Notes: generated from the sequence alone by a model not told the origin. Positions 8,251 through 19,465 are shown, counted from the stretch's first letter. The stretch: 64,000 nucleotides of DNA from Synechocystis sp. PCC 6714 (GCF_000478825.2 NZ_CP007542.1:2852001-2916000), one strand, 5' to 3'. Numbers and translations are program-made.

Positions 8251-8736
8251 TTAATTCAGATTAACTTCCTCCCAGTCCGGACAGGATTCTGTCTCCCAAC
8301 CATAGGGGTGCATAGCGCACACTAACAGTTGTCCGTTGTACACGTAGCCGTGATAGTGCTGACAACCTCGGCAGGCCGGTTGATGGTTTTCATTGGCGGG
8401 TAAGTGGGGATTTAAGCCCAATTCTCCATCCAGGGGAGACCAGGGCACCATGAATGAGCGATTCCAATCCTGGTTCCCATCGTTTTGACCAGACCCCTCC
8501 CCAGGGCTGTGGCGATCGCCAAATGGATCTAAATCGTTTAAGTCTCCATCAAAATCGGAGAACTCATCCCAAAAGACAGTCCATTCCTGCCAAAGCCACT
8601 CCAGATCGGCTACCCATTCAGCTTCGATGGTTTCGGCCACCTCTTCCAGGGCCTGTTCCACGTCTTCCACCCAACTTTCCATGGCTGTAGCAAATGTTTC
8701 CACCGCTAACCAGAGATTTTTCTCCCAATCGTCCAT
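8251..8736 (-). CDS. Conserved hypothetical protein with a C-terminal four-cysteine motif
   Basis: A 161-residue acidic, soluble protein. The first 60 residues are Trp/Glu-rich amphipathic helix (WLAVETFATAMESWVEDVEQ, EWLWQEWTVFWDEF), followed by an Asp/Gly linker. The C-terminal 40 residues carry CRGCQHYHG, LVCAMHPYG and ESCPDWE, giving the spacing C-x2-C-x14-C-x11-C, which could hold zinc or an Fe-S cluster. I remember this C-terminal module as common in cyanobacterial hypothetical proteins but have no function for it. It lies 10 bases downstream of the phasin-like gene on the same strand, so an operon is likely. Confidence 0.8.
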   Translation of the reverse strand: MDDWEKNLWLAVETFATAMESWVEDVEQALEEVAETIEAEWVADLEWLWQEWTVFWDEFSDFDGDLNDLDPFGDRHSPGEGSGQNDGNQDWNRSFMVPWSPLDGELGLNPHLPANENHQPACRGCQHYHGYVYNGQLLVCAMHPYGWETESCPDWEEVNLN

Positions 8737-8746
8737 TGCTACTCCC

Positions 8747-9139
8747 TTAGGATTGACGGTTCAAACGCTCTAATTCTGCCTGTAGGGCCGCCACCTGTCG
8801 CCTTAGGGCCTCCACATCTTCTGATTGCGATTGGGTCGGATCTTTTTGGGCGAGGGGATCCACCTTGGACTCATCTTCGTCCGTAATGATTTCGATTCGC
8901 CGGGGTTGTTTATTATCGCCTTCCCCATTGGCGATCTCTTCCCCCTGGGCTTCCCGAATCAACTCATCCACATAACGACGGGCTTCCTCGGCATTCATTT
9001 CCCCCCTTTCTACTAGGGTATCCACCAATTTTTGGGCGTGATTCCCCAATTCCTTAATATTGCTATTGGCTGTCTCGGCAGCATAGGAAGCAATGCCCAC
9101 CCCCAAATAGACCGCTTTTTGTACTAAGTCCCGCAACAT
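8747..9139 (-). CDS. Phasin-like coiled-coil protein
   Basis: A 130-residue soluble protein starting at the ATG of MLRDLVQKAVYLGVGIASYA, with AAGGA upstream; a further 26 codons can be read in frame but have no matching start context. An amphipathic helical N-terminal half with a weakly hydrophobic start and a central NAEEARRYVDELIREAQG segment resembles poly(hydroxyalkanoate) granule-associated/phasin-like proteins. An acidic linker follows, then a leucine-zipper-like end (VEALRRQVAALQAELERLNR). Synechocystis makes PHB, so a granule role is conceivable, but the resemblance is loose. It is divergent from recR and upstream of the four-cysteine protein gene. Confidence 0.75.
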   Translation of the reverse strand: MLRDLVQKAVYLGVGIASYAAETANSNIKELGNHAQKLVDTLVERGEMNAEEARRYVDELIREAQGEEIANGEGDNKQPRRIEIITDEDESKVDPLAQKDPTQSQSEDVEALRRQVAALQAELERLNRQS

Positions 9140-9270
9140 AATTATCCTTCCCGAAAACATTGCTTTTATTGTAGGACGAGGCTCGAAATTTTGACCCGGG
9201 GAAATTACCCTACCCAACGCCTAGCCCGGGTAAAATTAAAGTCCCCCCAAAATTAGGAGGTCTTGGCACC

Positions 9271-9861
9271 ATTTACACTCCTCCCCTCGCCCGTTTGATT
9301 GAACAATTACAGCGCCTCCCCAGTGTGGGGCCAAAAACCGCCCAACGCCTTGCGCTCCATCTCCTCAAGCGACCGGATGCGGAGGTGGAGAATTTGGCCC
9401 AGGCTCTCCTAGATGCAAAAAAACGGGTGGGTCAATGCCAAATCTGCTTTCATTTATCTGCCGAGCCAGTTTGCGACATTTGCCGTCATCCCCAACGGGA
9501 CAATAGTGTTATTTGTGTGGTCAGTGACCCCAGGGACGTGATTGCCCTGGAAAAAACCAGGGAATTTCGGGGCAAATACCACGTGTTGGGTGGTGTCATC
9601 TCCCCCATGGACGGCATTGGGCCGGAGCAGTTAACCATTCAGCCTCTGTTACACCGAGTCAGTCAACCGGAAATTGCTGAAGTTATTTTGGCCATTAGCC
9701 CCAGTGTGGAAGGGGAAACCACCACCTTATATCTAGGTAAACTATTGCAACCCTTCACCAAGGTTACCCGCATTGCCTTTGGCCTACCCATGGGCGGAGA
9801 TTTAGAATATGCCGACGAAGTTACCCTGGCTAGGGCCTTGGAAGGACGACGGGAGCTATAA
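9271..9861 (+). CDS. recR: Recombination mediator RecR, apparent ATT start
   Basis: A 196-residue DNA-binding protein that helps load RecA in the RecFOR pathway of gap repair. It shows the helix-hairpin-helix region [18 protein letters not shown], four zinc cysteines ([16 protein letters not shown]), and the Toprim domain from about residue 80 ([12 protein letters not shown]...[17 protein letters not shown]). Family members begin with [12 protein letters not shown]; here codons for [11 protein letters not shown] are present, preceded in frame by ATT at 9271, with a perfect AGGAGG at 9255-9260 ten bases before it. No ATG, GTG or TTG lies in frame between that site and the conserved sequence. 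The first normal codon is TTG 9295, which would cut off conserved residues. Confidence 0.9.
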   Translation: MYTPPLARLIEQLQRLPSVGPKTAQRLALHLLKRPDAEVENLAQALLDAKKRVGQCQICFHLSAEPVCDICRHPQRDNSVICVVSDPRDVIALEKTREFRGKYHVLGGVISPMDGIGPEQLTIQPLLHRVSQPEIAEVILAISPSVEGETTTLYLGKLLQPFTKVTRIAFGLPMGGDLEYADEVTLARALEGRREL

Positions 9862-10013
9862 AAATAGTACAGATGAAGATCGTAAAGTTTGACTAGACGG
9901 CGATCGCCAAAAAAAGCGCTGTGGGAACAACGCTTGGGAAAGTATAGACACTAAGCCGGGCAGTTAATAGCCCTAGTAAAACAACTTTGTTCTGTAAACT
10001 TTATTACCGGATA

Positions 10014-10571
10014 TTACCAGAGACCACGGATGGGCATGGGGGCGGGGGCAGGAGCCACAGGAGCGGGGGCAGAACGGGTCACAGGGGGTAAAGATACAGG
10101 CTCGGAGGACTGGAAGTTAATTTCAGAAATGGTCACTTCTTGAACTTCCTTGAGATCTAAACGGGTCAACCAGGTGGGGTGGGCTGCAGAGTAGAAGTCC
10201 GTGCGAATGTAATTACCATTATCATCAAACACGGGGGAGAGCAATACATCATCCCCAGGCTCAGCGGCACCGGCACCATCCCAGTGGTAAATGCGGCTGT
10301 TGTCACTTACTTCAATGTAACCGGGGAAGTCACCGTAGGGTAACAATTCAACTTGGATGATACTGCCTACCTTGCCCCGTACCCGACCGATCGCCAGGCC
10401 ATCAAAGCTCATTTGTTCATTAATGGGAGCATACATATCGTGGCCAGGAAGTTGGCTCAATAAGATGTTACCCTTGGTTTGGAAAGGCTCAGCCTGGGCG
10501 GGGGCCGCAAAACCCAAGGCCGCAGCGGCAAGCAAAACTCCAGAGAGGGCTTTTACAGATTTGTTTAACAC
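10014..10571 (-). CDS. Secreted hypothetical protein with Pro/Ala-rich tail
   Basis: A 185-residue protein with a clear signal peptide (MLNKSVKALSGVLLAAAALGFAA, cleavage probably after AQA at 25-27), so it is periplasmic or lumenal. The mature domain (about 28-150) has no motif I can name; it contains GRVRGKVGSIIQVELLPYG, which reads like a small beta barrel. Residues 155-185 are rich in Pro and Ala (PAPVAPAPAPMP). It is transcribed in the same direction as argZ, 204 bases after it, with enough room for its own promoter. It looks cyanobacteria-specific; function unknown. Confidence 0.85.
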   Translation of the reverse strand: MLNKSVKALSGVLLAAAALGFAAPAQAEPFQTKGNILLSQLPGHDMYAPINEQMSFDGLAIGRVRGKVGSIIQVELLPYGDFPGYIEVSDNSRIYHWDGAGAAEPGDDVLLSPVFDDNGNYIRTDFYSAAHPTWLTRLDLKEVQEVTISEINFQSSEPVSLPPVTRSAPAPVAPAPAPMPIRGLW

Positions 10572-10775
10572 GATAACCTCGCTTGTGAATCACGAAAATC
10601 AATTTTTAGTTAGGGCCAAAGTCGAGACCCCGACGCTAAAAGTATAATATAGTTCCTCGGGGACGGGAAAGGTTTACCACCATCCCTTAAAACTTTTTTA
10701 CCTAATTCTGACGCCTAGAACTTACTCACCCCAGCCCAGGAGAGGGTGCCCCAGGGCCGGAGACTGTTGTAAAGA

Positions 10776-12893
10776 TTAAAGTGTTTCCGCCAAGCTGTAG
10801 GGCCTAGTGAGTTGCTGGAGTTGCCGCACCAATAAACTAAGGAATAATCCCACGTCGGTGACCACTCCCACAGACTCCACTGAACCGCGATCACTCAACT
10901 TAGTCACCACAGCGGGGTTAATGTCGACACAGACCATTTTCACCCCGGAAGGAGTCATATTACCGACTCCGATGGAGTGCAACATGCTCGACAACATTAG
11001 AATCATATCTGCCCCTTGGATCAGTTCACCGTAGCGCGCCTGGGCTTGCACTAAGTTCATTTCCGTATCAGGTAAGGGACCATCATCCCGAATAGAGCCA
11101 GCGAGACAGTAGGGAATGTGGTTCTTAACGCATTCATACATAACTCCTTTGCTGATAAATCCCGCCTCCACCGCCTGACTAATTCCACCGTAGCGCCTCA
11201 CACTGTTAATGACTTTTAGATGGTGACGGTGGCCTCCCCGCACGGGAATGCCCCGTTGCATATCCACCCCCAAGGACGTACCCATGGCAGCTTGCTCAAT
11301 GTCATGGACGGCGATGGCATTGCCCCCCAATAGGGCGTGGACGTAGCCTTCCCGTACCAGATGGGCAAGATGTTGGGCTCCACCGGTATGGATCACCACC
11401 GGCCCGGCGGTAACGACAATTTTGCCCCCTTGATCCCGGATTTGGCGCATTTCCCAGGCAATCTGTTCCACCAGAAGCTCCACTCGCCGTTCACTGGAAA
11501 CCCCCGCCGCCATGAAGGCGAATTCCTTATTTTCTTTGCGGGAACCACCGTCATGGGATTCGACTTTTTTGATGGTACGGATACCTTCTACCCCCACCAT
11601 AACCCGATCGCCGACTTGGAGGTCCCGTAACAGCACACAGCGGGCTGAGGGAGGATCATTAGTGACCACAATAGCCGCATCCATCCGCTGGCCTTCCACT
11701 TTGACCCATTCACAATTAACCCGGACTTCGGTGGGATAAATGGTGCTGACGTAGAAATCATCGGGGGCTACCCCTACCTGGGTTACCGTTTCCGTATTAA
11801 TATCGCAGAGTTCCTGGGGAGGGGGCACGGCACCAAGATCAATCAATTCTGTCATGATCTCTTCCATGATTTGGTGGGAAGGGGCAGAAACTCGAACCTC
11901 AGCACTGGAGGTACTGTTGCGCTCCACTCCCAAATTAAAGTTCAACACCCGGAAACTACCGCTGTTTTCCACCACCAGGTCCAGAGCTTGGTTGAGAATG
12001 CCCGCATCTAGCAGGTGGCCTTCCATGCGAATCACCCGACTTTCGATGGAAACATTGGCATGAACGTCTTCCAGAATCGGTTCTGTTACCCGTAGGGTTA
12101 AACACTTGGCCGCTCCCCCCGCTTTCAAAAATTCCGTCAGGGGAGTTTCCCGCACCGTAAAGCCGACTTCCGCCAACTTATCCTTGAGAGTCCGGCTCAC
12201 CAAATTCATGATGATGATGTCATTGACATTGACAGCGTTACAGGCAAAATTGATTGCATCCAGTTCCTCAACAACAATACGTTTTTCCGGGGGAATACGC
12301 ATTTCGATCACCCGATTGGAATAGGCATCAAAGGCAGGGGGGTAATAGAGCAAATAGCCGCCGCTCAGGGGGCAAAAACAGGTATCAAGGTGGTAAAAAC
12401 GCTCGTCAATCAGCCGTAGGGAAACCACTTCTGTGTCTAACCATTGGGCGATGTAGGGATGGGAATCCAGTTCGGAGCGGAAGCCATAGCCTGCCCATAA
12501 CCAACGGCCTTCCCGGTCAAACAGGGCATCTCCAGCCCCTTCAAAGGGTAAGTCCTGGGGAAGTTCATAAACGGTGAAACCATTTTCTTCAAACCAAGCT
12601 TTGAAATAGGGTTCTTCCCCCTGGCGCTCCTTGTGATAAAAACGGCTGAGTACTACATTTTTCCCCAATACTAAGCCTGCATTGGCGGTGAAAACCATAT
12701 CAGGCCAACCCTTAGCTGGCTTTACTAGATCGACGATGGCGCAATCTTTGATGGTCTGGTGTAGTTTTTGCCATTGCTCTACGGCCCGCTCCTGGGAGGA
12801 TTTGTGGATATTGCCCTCCATCCAAGGATTAATTACGTAGTCCACGTCATAGTGGTCGGGGGGGCACATCAAAATGCGAATATCGTCAGCCAT
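10776..12893 (-). CDS. argZ: Arginine dihydrolase ArgZ/AgrE (GME domain plus LOR/SDH domain)
   Basis: A 705-residue cytoplasmic enzyme. The N-terminal ~270 residues form the guanidine-modifying (amidinotransferase-like) fold: ILMCPPDHYDVDYVINPWME, ANAGLVLG, FEGAGDALFD, FYHLDTCFCPLSGG and the catalytic-Cys segment GGAAKCLTLRV. The C-terminal ~400 residues match the LOR/SDH conserved region (GPVVIHTGGAQHLAHLVREG; LLGGNAIAVHDIE; MLSSMLHSIGVGNMTPSGVK). By family knowledge the N-domain hydrolyses arginine to ornithine, two ammonia and CO2, feeding the cyanobacterial ornithine-ammonia cycle. In Anabaena AgrE the C-domain makes proline from ornithine; in Synechocystis that activity was reported absent. 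From memory this is sll1336 in PCC 6803. Confidence 0.93.
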   Translation of the reverse strand: MADDIRILMCPPDHYDVDYVINPWMEGNIHKSSQERAVEQWQKLHQTIKDCAIVDLVKPAKGWPDMVFTANAGLVLGKNVVLSRFYHKERQGEEPYFKAWFEENGFTVYELPQDLPFEGAGDALFDREGRWLWAGYGFRSELDSHPYIAQWLDTEVVSLRLIDERFYHLDTCFCPLSGGYLLYYPPAFDAYSNRVIEMRIPPEKRIVVEELDAINFACNAVNVNDIIIMNLVSRTLKDKLAEVGFTVRETPLTEFLKAGGAAKCLTLRVTEPILEDVHANVSIESRVIRMEGHLLDAGILNQALDLVVENSGSFRVLNFNLGVERNSTSSAEVRVSAPSHQIMEEIMTELIDLGAVPPPQELCDINTETVTQVGVAPDDFYVSTIYPTEVRVNCEWVKVEGQRMDAAIVVTNDPPSARCVLLRDLQVGDRVMVGVEGIRTIKKVESHDGGSRKENKEFAFMAAGVSSERRVELLVEQIAWEMRQIRDQGGKIVVTAGPVVIHTGGAQHLAHLVREGYVHALLGGNAIAVHDIEQAAMGTSLGVDMQRGIPVRGGHRHHLKVINSVRRYGGISQAVEAGFISKGVMYECVKNHIPYCLAGSIRDDGPLPDTEMNLVQAQARYGELIQGADMILMLSSMLHSIGVGNMTPSGVKMVCVDINPAVVTKLSDRGSVESVGVVTDVGLFLSLLVRQLQQLTRPYSLAETL

Positions 12894-13081
12894 GGTTGGA
12901 GTTAGTTGGGGTAAAAAAGTTGGTTTGCAAGTATATCTAGAGAAAAATCCCGGCTGGATTCAGTTAACCAGCGTGCCAGGAGGCGGATAAAGTCCAACCT
13001 TCCATTCTACACGGTATTTTCGGTTGAAACTTTACCGGGGGACTCCTACCATGGGGTCAATGTTTCTTGTTGAGATCTCCA

Positions 13082-14992
13082 ATGGCGATCGCCAATCTCC
13101 GTCTTCGTCCCTGGCAGGGGGTGATTTTAGTGTTACCCATTGCTGGGGTGATTGCTTTTCTGCTAGTGGCAGCTAGTTGGCAGATTAATGCCTGGGGGGT
13201 GAATTGGATTTGGGCGGTGGTGGTACTAGTTTTCCTGGGCTGGCGCTGGCTGTTGGTCCGGTGGACGACTCCCTCCGTTGATTTTGCTAAAACAACTTCT
13301 CTGCCATCTATTTCCCCAGGGGCAGGAACGGAGGACGGCAAGATTGAGAAAATAGAAGAGGCATTGAACAAGATTTTGCAGGCTTCCCGTCAGGATGTAC
13401 CGGCATGGGAAAACTGGTCTTTGTTCTGGCAAAGATGTCAGGAGGTGGTGACGCTGGTGGCCCAAACCTATTATCCGGAGGTGAAATATCCCCTTTTAAA
13501 TATCTATGTCACCGATGCCTACGGTTTGATCCGGGGCACCGTGGACGACATGGACCGCTGGATTGCAAACCTTTCCCCTACCCTCAACCAGGTTTCCCTG
13601 GCCCAGGTCTATCAATCCTATGAGGTTTACCAAAAGTTAGAACCATCCTTGAAAAAAATTTGGCAGGTGTGGTACTGGGGCCAATGGCTACTGAATCCGG
13701 TGGCAGCGGCGGCTCGGCTAGCCAGTCAACAAAGCAGTCAGCAGGCTACCCAACAATTGTTAGTCAATCTTAGTCAACAACTGCGGGAAGCGACTTTACG
13801 TAACCTCTGCCGTCAGGCGATCGCCTTGTACAATCCGCTCAGTGGCAATTTGCCGGACAATTTTGCCAAGGAAGAAACCCCCGTTGCGGGGCTAGTGAAG
13901 GCCAAAAGCCAAACTTTGCAGAATATTTTGGCCCAGGGCCAGTCTCCCCAAGAGGTGGAGCAACAGCCGGTCAATATCTTATTGGTGGGACGCACCGGAG
14001 CGGGGAAAAGCAGTCTAATTAATGCCCTGTTTCAAACTGATTTAGCGGTGACGGATCTGCTACCCAGTACTACTGAAATCAAAAAATATCAATGGCAAAG
14101 CAAAGATGGGCAAACTCTTCTGCTGTGGGACAGTCCCGGCTATGAGCAGGGGCAACGGTGGGATCTGCGGCGATCGGTCTTGAATTATGCTCAGCAGTCC
14201 GATGTGATTTTATTGCTCAATCCTGCTTTAGATCCCGCTCTCCAGATGGATGCGGATTTTGTCCAGGATTTACAAACTTCTGCAGGCGATCGCCCTTTAA
14301 TTCTATTGGTAACCCAGGTGGACCGATTACGTCCCGTGCGGCAATGGCAACCTCCCTACAACTGGCGATCGGGGGAACAACCGAAGGAACAATCCATCCG
14401 GGAGGCTGTGCAGTATCGGGTCGAACAGTTGGGACAATATTGTCAACAAATTCTGCCCGTTGTCAGTGGTGATGAAACGGTGGGGCGATCGCCTTGGGGC
14501 CTGGAAGAACTTTCCCTGGCCCTATTGGCCGTGGTTAGTCCGGCCCAACAGCAACGTCTAGCCCGTTTTTTGAGCAATCTTGAAGCTCGCTCCCTGGCGG
14601 CGGCCCGGATTATTGACCGTTATGCTCTGCAGATGACCACAACCCAAGGCATAACGGCCCTGCTCAAAAGTCCGGTGTTGCAATTTGTTTCCAGTCTCAC
14701 CACCGGCTCCCCCGCTCTGGCCTATCTGTTGGCGGAACAAATTCCCATTGAGCAATTGCCGTTGGTATTGGGCAAACTTCAATTGGCCTATGACCTATTT
14801 AATTTATTGGCAGCGGACAAGGACGACACCAACTTTGACCTATTAACCCTCTGGCCCCTGTTGCTGGATAATCCCGTTGCTCCCGATCGCAATGCCTGGG
14901 CCTTTGGCCATGCTTTGTTGGAATATTGGACCCAAAATCTGACCGTGGAGCAGTTGGGCATACGGTTCCGCCACTACGTGGATAACAGCTAG
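13082..14992 (+). CDS. Membrane-associated Era/YcjX-like GTPase
   Basis: A 636-residue protein starting at ATG 13082 ([13 protein letters not shown]); a TTG 15 bases earlier is less likely. Two membrane segments lie at about residues 12-32 and 41-58, followed by a helical region and then a GTPase domain from about 295: P-loop [15 protein letters not shown], switch residues around [16 protein letters not shown] as G3, and TQVDRLRP as G4. After about 470 the sequence is helical with no known motif. Its N-terminal membrane anchor plus soluble GTPase suggests a dynamin- or Era-like role at the membrane, but no specific function is supported. It is divergent from argZ and converges on the phosphoketolase gene with overlapping stop codons. 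Confidence 0.88.
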   Translation: MAIANLRLRPWQGVILVLPIAGVIAFLLVAASWQINAWGVNWIWAVVVLVFLGWRWLLVRWTTPSVDFAKTTSLPSISPGAGTEDGKIEKIEEALNKILQASRQDVPAWENWSLFWQRCQEVVTLVAQTYYPEVKYPLLNIYVTDAYGLIRGTVDDMDRWIANLSPTLNQVSLAQVYQSYEVYQKLEPSLKKIWQVWYWGQWLLNPVAAAARLASQQSSQQATQQLLVNLSQQLREATLRNLCRQAIALYNPLSGNLPDNFAKEETPVAGLVKAKSQTLQNILAQGQSPQEVEQQPVNILLVGRTGAGKSSLINALFQTDLAVTDLLPSTTEIKKYQWQSKDGQTLLLWDSPGYEQGQRWDLRRSVLNYAQQSDVILLLNPALDPALQMDADFVQDLQTSAGDRPLILLVTQVDRLRPVRQWQPPYNWRSGEQPKEQSIREAVQYRVEQLGQYCQQILPVVSGDETVGRSPWGLEELSLALLAVVSPAQQQRLARFLSNLEARSLAAARIIDRYALQMTTTQGITALLKSPVLQFVSSLTTGSPALAYLLAEQIPIEQLPLVLGKLQLAYDLFNLLAADKDDTNFDLLTLWPLLLDNPVAPDRNAWAFGHALLEYWTQNLTVEQLGIRFRHYVDNS

Positions 14993-17430
14993 AGAGGCCA
15001 GCGCCAATCGACTATTTCCGGCAGATCAATGCCATGTTCATAGGCATAGTTAGTACAGTCAATCTGCATATCCTTGAGCCTTTCTTTGACATGGGCCCCG
15101 GCCACCTGTAATTGGGGCAGGCGATCGATCACATCAATAGCTAAGCTGAAACGATCAATTTGGTTTTGGATAGCTAGATCCATGGGGGTGTTGATGTTGC
15201 CCTTTTCCTTGTAACCCCGCACATGGAGATTGTTGTGGTTAGTACGACGGTAAGTCAAACGGTGAATCAACCAGGGATAGGCGTGGAAATTAAAAATGAT
15301 CGGTTTATCAGTGGTGAACAGAGAGTCAAAATCCCGATCGCTCAGGCCATGGGGATGTTCCGACTCCGGCTGTAGTTTGAGTAGGTCAATGACACTGACA
15401 AAACGAATTTTCAAGTTAGGGAAAAACTGCCGTAGCAGAGCGGTGGCCGCCAGAGCTTCTTTGGTGGGAATATCCCCCGCCGCCGCCATCACCACATCGG
15501 GTTCCTTGCCGGCATCGTTACTAGCCCATTCCCAAATGTCAATGCCCTTGGTACAGTTGCGAATGGCTGAGTTCATATCCTGGTATTGCAAATGGGCTTG
15601 TTTGTCACAAACGATGATGTTGATGTAATTTTTACTCTGCAAACAGTGGTCCGCCACGGAAAGAAGGGAATTAACATCGGGGGGTAGATAAATCCGCACC
15701 ACATCGGGGCTTTTGTTGAGAATGACATCTAAAAAGCCTGGATCTTGGTGGGTAAAGCCATTGTGATCCTGCCGCCACACGGTGGAAGTCATCAAAATAT
15801 TGAGAGAAGAAATATCTGCCCGCCAGTTGAGGTGACGACAAATATCTAACCATTTGGCATGTTGGTTGACCATGGACGTGATCACATGGGCAAAGGATTC
15901 ATAGGTGGCAAAAAAGCCGTGGCGACCGGTTAAAAGATAAGCTTCTAGCCAACCTTCTAAGGTGTGTTCGCTTAACATTTCCATCACCCGACCATCGGGA
16001 CTTAATTCTCCCCCGTCCTGGTCTTCGTCTAAATATTCAGCAATCCAGAATTTTTTGCTAACCTCGTAGACAGCATGAAGTTTGTTAGAACTATTTTCGT
16101 CCGGGCCAAACAGACGGAAATTGGTCATGTTGTTAGCCATCACATCCCGCAAAAATACCCCTAGCGGAGCAGTGTTGGGAGTTTCGATGGTGCCAGGCTT
16201 ATCCACATCAATGCCGTATTGACGAAAGTCAGGCATTTTCAAACCCCGCCGCAGTAAGCCACCATTGGCATAGGGGGTAGAGCCTAAACGCTTATCCCCC
16301 ACCGGGGCGATCGCCTTAAATTCTGGCTTTAAAGTACCCTGGTCATCAAATAATTCTTCTGGTTTATAACTCCGCATCCAGGCTTCCAACTGTTGTAGAT
16401 GGGCCGGGTTATCGTGCATACCGCCCATGGGCACTTGGTGAGCCCGCCAAAAACCTTCCACTTTATGGCCGTCAACGTAGTCGGGGCCAGTCCAACCCTT
16501 AGGGGTACGCATGACAATCATGGGCCAGCGGGGACGGGTAGCAATGCCACTGCTACGGGCCTCAGCTTGAATTTGATGAATTTCGGTTACACAGTGATCC
16601 AGGGTGGCCGCCATGGCCTGGTGCATAGACTCAGGATCGGAACCTTCCACAAAATAGGGAGTGTAACCGTAACCCTCAAACAAGGATTTTAATTCTTCAT
16701 GGCTAATGCGGGATAAAACGCTTGGGTTATTAATCTTGTAGCCGTTGAGATGGAGTACCGGCAGAACGGCCCCGTCCCGGATTGGGTTAATGAATTTATT
16801 ACTATGCCAGGAAGTAGCCAAAGGCCCTGTTTCTGATTCTCCATCCCCTGCTAAACCCACCACAATTAAATTGGGATTATCGAACGCTGCCCCATAGGCA
16901 TGGGATAAACAGTAACCCAACTCGCCCCCTTCATGGATGGAACCGGGGGTTTCTGGAGTACAGTGACTGCCAATGCCGCCGGGGAAGGAAAATTGCTTGA
17001 AAAAACACTTCATGCCCGCTTCATCTTCACTGCATTCGGCAAAAAAGCGAGAATAGCTCCCTTCCAGGTAACAGGGGCCCAAAAAACCTGGTGCACCGTG
17101 GCCAGGCCCTACCATATAGAGCAGATCCTGGTCGAATTTCCTAATGATGCGATTCAGATGGGTGTAGAGAAAGCTAATGCCCGGGCTGGATCCCCAATGC
17201 CCCAACAGACGATGTTTAATCTGTTCTGCCTGGAGTGGTTGCCGCAAGAGAGGATTGTCCCGCAGATAAATCATACCCACCGCCAAATAGTTGGCCGCTC
17301 GCCAAAAACCGTTGAGTTGGTGTAGTTCCGTGGCATCAAGGGGACTTCCACTGATGGTGGAACGGGCTTGGCCAAAAGCACTGATGGAAAATGGGGATCC
17401 AACCATGGAAAAACTCCCGGATTTGTACAT
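14989..17430 (-). CDS. Phosphoketolase (xylulose-5-P/fructose-6-P)
   Basis: An 813-residue thiamine diphosphate enzyme that splits xylulose-5-phosphate or fructose-6-phosphate with phosphate to acetyl phosphate. Motifs seen: [17 protein letters not shown] and [12 protein letters not shown] (phosphate and ThDP sites), [12 protein letters not shown] with downstream N for Mg-Th[11 protein letters not shown], and the central [10 protein letters not shown]. Length is normal. Synechocystis carries two phosphoketolases; the link to ilvD matches slr0453 of PCC 6803 from memory. Start taken at ATG for MYKSGSF with GTAGGGA just upstream; the second ATG (MVGSPFS, 17406) has GGGAG and is equally usable. 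The stop overlaps that of the convergent GTPase gene. Confidence 0.96.
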   Translation of the reverse strand: MYKSGSFSMVGSPFSISAFGQARSTISGSPLDATELHQLNGFWRAANYLAVGMIYLRDNPLLRQPLQAEQIKHRLLGHWGSSPGISFLYTHLNRIIRKFDQDLLYMVGPGHGAPGFLGPCYLEGSYSRFFAECSEDEAGMKCFFKQFSFPGGIGSHCTPETPGSIHEGGELGYCLSHAYGAAFDNPNLIVVGLAGDGESETGPLATSWHSNKFINPIRDGAVLPVLHLNGYKINNPSVLSRISHEELKSLFEGYGYTPYFVEGSDPESMHQAMAATLDHCVTEIHQIQAEARSSGIATRPRWPMIVMRTPKGWTGPDYVDGHKVEGFWRAHQVPMGGMHDNPAHLQQLEAWMRSYKPEELFDDQGTLKPEFKAIAPVGDKRLGSTPYANGGLLRRGLKMPDFRQYGIDVDKPGTIETPNTAPLGVFLRDVMANNMTNFRLFGPDENSSNKLHAVYEVSKKFWIAEYLDEDQDGGELSPDGRVMEMLSEHTLEGWLEAYLLTGRHGFFATYESFAHVITSMVNQHAKWLDICRHLNWRADISSLNILMTSTVWRQDHNGFTHQDPGFLDVILNKSPDVVRIYLPPDVNSLLSVADHCLQSKNYINIIVCDKQAHLQYQDMNSAIRNCTKGIDIWEWASNDAGKEPDVVMAAAGDIPTKEALAATALLRQFFPNLKIRFVSVIDLLKLQPESEHPHGLSDRDFDSLFTTDKPIIFNFHAYPWLIHRLTYRRTNHNNLHVRGYKEKGNINTPMDLAIQNQIDRFSLAIDVIDRLPQLQVAGAHVKERLKDMQIDCTNYAYEHGIDLPEIVDWRWPL

Positions 17431-17572
17431 TCCCTACCAGGGTAGAACCCACAAGTTATTTTTGCGTTAACCCACAGACAGAAAAACCCCTCCGGTTAGC
17501 CTTCTGCAAGACAGTTAGCTATAGTGGGGGGTTTGTCAGTTACTAAAGACTTTAGCCTGGGTTTATAACAAA

Positions 17573-19264
17573 TTAATTTTCAAACAGTCCCATATCTGTC
17601 ACCGCACCGAGGCTACTGGAGGAAACTAACTTCGCATACTTGGCTAAAATCCCCCGTTGATAGCGGGGTTGGGGAGGAGTCCACCGGGCCCGCCGTTGGG
17701 CCAATTCCTCTTCACTGACGTTGATTTGCAGTAACCTTTGTTGGGCATCGATGGTGATTTGATCTCCTTCCTCCACCAAGGCGATCGCCCCTCCCACGTA
17801 GGCTTCGGGGGCAACGTGACCGACGACTAAACCGTAGGTGCCACCGGAAAAACGTCCATCGGTGATCAGACCGACGGAATCCCCTAGACCGGCTCCGATA
17901 ATAGCGGAGGTGGGGGCCAGCATTTCCCGCATACCCGGACCACCCTTGGGGCCTTCGTAGCGTACTACCACCACGTCTCCTGCTTGGATTTTGCCGGCGA
18001 GAATAGCATCTAGGCAATCTTCCTCCGACTCAAACACTTTGGCGGGCCCCGTCATTACCGGCTTTTTAACCCCGCTGATTTTAGCCACACCACCCTCAGT
18101 GGCTAGATTGCCCTTAAGTACGGCTAAGTGACCTTCTTGGTAAACGGGATTTTCCCAGGAATGAATTACATCCTGGCCGGCGGGAGGCTGGTCGGGAATA
18201 TCGGCCAATACTTCGGCAATGGTCTGTCCCGTAATAGTGAGGGCGTCACCATGGAGAATGCCATTGACCAGCAACATTTTCATTACCTGGGGAATACCAC
18301 CAGCAGCGTGGAGGTTAGTGGTGACGTATTTGCCCGACGGTTTGAGGTCACAGAGTACAGGTACTTTATGGCGAATGGTTTCAAAATCATCCAAGCTCAA
18401 AGGCACCCCAATGGTGTTGGCGATCGCCAGAAGATGGAGCACTGCATTGGTGGAACCACCCACGGCCATGATTACGGCAATGGCATTTTCAAAAGCTTTG
18501 CGGGTAAGAATTTGACTGGGCAGAATTTGTTTTTTGATTGCTTCCACCAGAACTTTGGCAGACTCTTCGGTGCTGTCGGCTTTTTCAGCGTCCACCGCGG
18601 CCATGGTGGAAGAGTAGGGCAAGCTCATTCCCATGGCTTCAAAGGCGGAGGACATGGTATTGGCAGTAAACATTCCCCCACAGGAACCGGCCCCAGGGCA
18701 AGCATTACGCTCAATGCCGTAGAGGGTTTCTTCATCGATTTTGCCCGCACTGTACTGGCCCACCGCTTCAAAAGCACTGACCACCGTTAAATCTTCGCCT
18801 GCATAATGGCCGGGTTTAATCGTGCCACCGTAAACAAAAATGGCTGGAATATTGAGGCGAGCCATGGCAATCATCGCTCCGGGCATATTTTTATCACAGC
18901 CCCCGATCGCCAAAACCCCATCCATGCGCTGACCGTTGCACACCGTTTCGATGGAATCAGCAATTACTTCCCGGGAAACAAGGGAATATTTCATCCCCTC
19001 TGTGCCCATGGAAATGCCGTCACTGATGGTGATGGTGCCAAACAATTGGGGCATGGCCCCCGCTGTCCTTACGCCCGCCTCGGCCCGTAGAGCCAGATCA
19101 TTAATGCCCATATTACAGGGAGTAATGGTGCTATACCCGTTAGCGATGCCCACAATGGGTTTAGTGAAGTCGTCATCGCCAAAACCAACGGCCCGGAGCA
19201 TGGCCCGGTTGGGACTCCGTTGGGTGCCCTGGGTAATTACCCGGCTTCTGGGATTGTTGGACAT
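17573..19264 (-). CDS. ilvD: Dihydroxy-acid dehydratase
   Basis: A 563-residue cytoplasmic Fe-S enzyme that dehydrates dihydroxyisovalerate and dihydroxymethylvalerate in valine, leucine and isoleucine synthesis. Cluster cysteines are recognisable in [21 protein letters not shown] and [17 protein letters not shown]; the C-terminal [30 protein letters not shown] is the active-site swivelling domain signature. The ATG is preceded by a good AGGAG. The phosphoketolase gene follows 142 bases downstream on the same strand; co-transcription is possible but the gap is long. No leader-peptide attenuator is apparent upstream. Confidence 0.97.
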   Translation of the reverse strand: MSNNPRSRVITQGTQRSPNRAMLRAVGFGDDDFTKPIVGIANGYSTITPCNMGINDLALRAEAGVRTAGAMPQLFGTITISDGISMGTEGMKYSLVSREVIADSIETVCNGQRMDGVLAIGGCDKNMPGAMIAMARLNIPAIFVYGGTIKPGHYAGEDLTVVSAFEAVGQYSAGKIDEETLYGIERNACPGAGSCGGMFTANTMSSAFEAMGMSLPYSSTMAAVDAEKADSTEESAKVLVEAIKKQILPSQILTRKAFENAIAVIMAVGGSTNAVLHLLAIANTIGVPLSLDDFETIRHKVPVLCDLKPSGKYVTTNLHAAGGIPQVMKMLLVNGILHGDALTITGQTIAEVLADIPDQPPAGQDVIHSWENPVYQEGHLAVLKGNLATEGGVAKISGVKKPVMTGPAKVFESEEDCLDAILAGKIQAGDVVVVRYEGPKGGPGMREMLAPTSAIIGAGLGDSVGLITDGRFSGGTYGLVVGHVAPEAYVGGAIALVEEGDQITIDAQQRLLQINVSEEELAQRRARWTPPQPRYQRGILAKYAKLVSSSSLGAVTDMGLFEN

Positions 19265-19465
19265 TGTTTTCTCCTGTCTCGTAGCGAATCTATGCTTTTT
19301 TCCATTGTCGATGGTTTATTCCCCTTTGCTCAAGCCTGGTTCTAAAAAGTCAACTTTCGACGACAGATGTTCTTTAAAATCTCACCTGATTCAACGGTCC
19401 TATTGGCTAAGTTAAATATACTAAAATTTTTATTAATTTAAATTCTGGAAGTTTTTATTACAGCC

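Noticed and set aside
17431-17572. Terminator between ilvD and phosphoketolase
   Set aside because: A short T-run exists but the hairpin before it is weak, so no call is made.
18128-18790. 220-residue plus-strand frame opposite ilvD
   Set aside because: It is the antisense shadow of a highly conserved gene; composition is biased and no family resemblance is visible.
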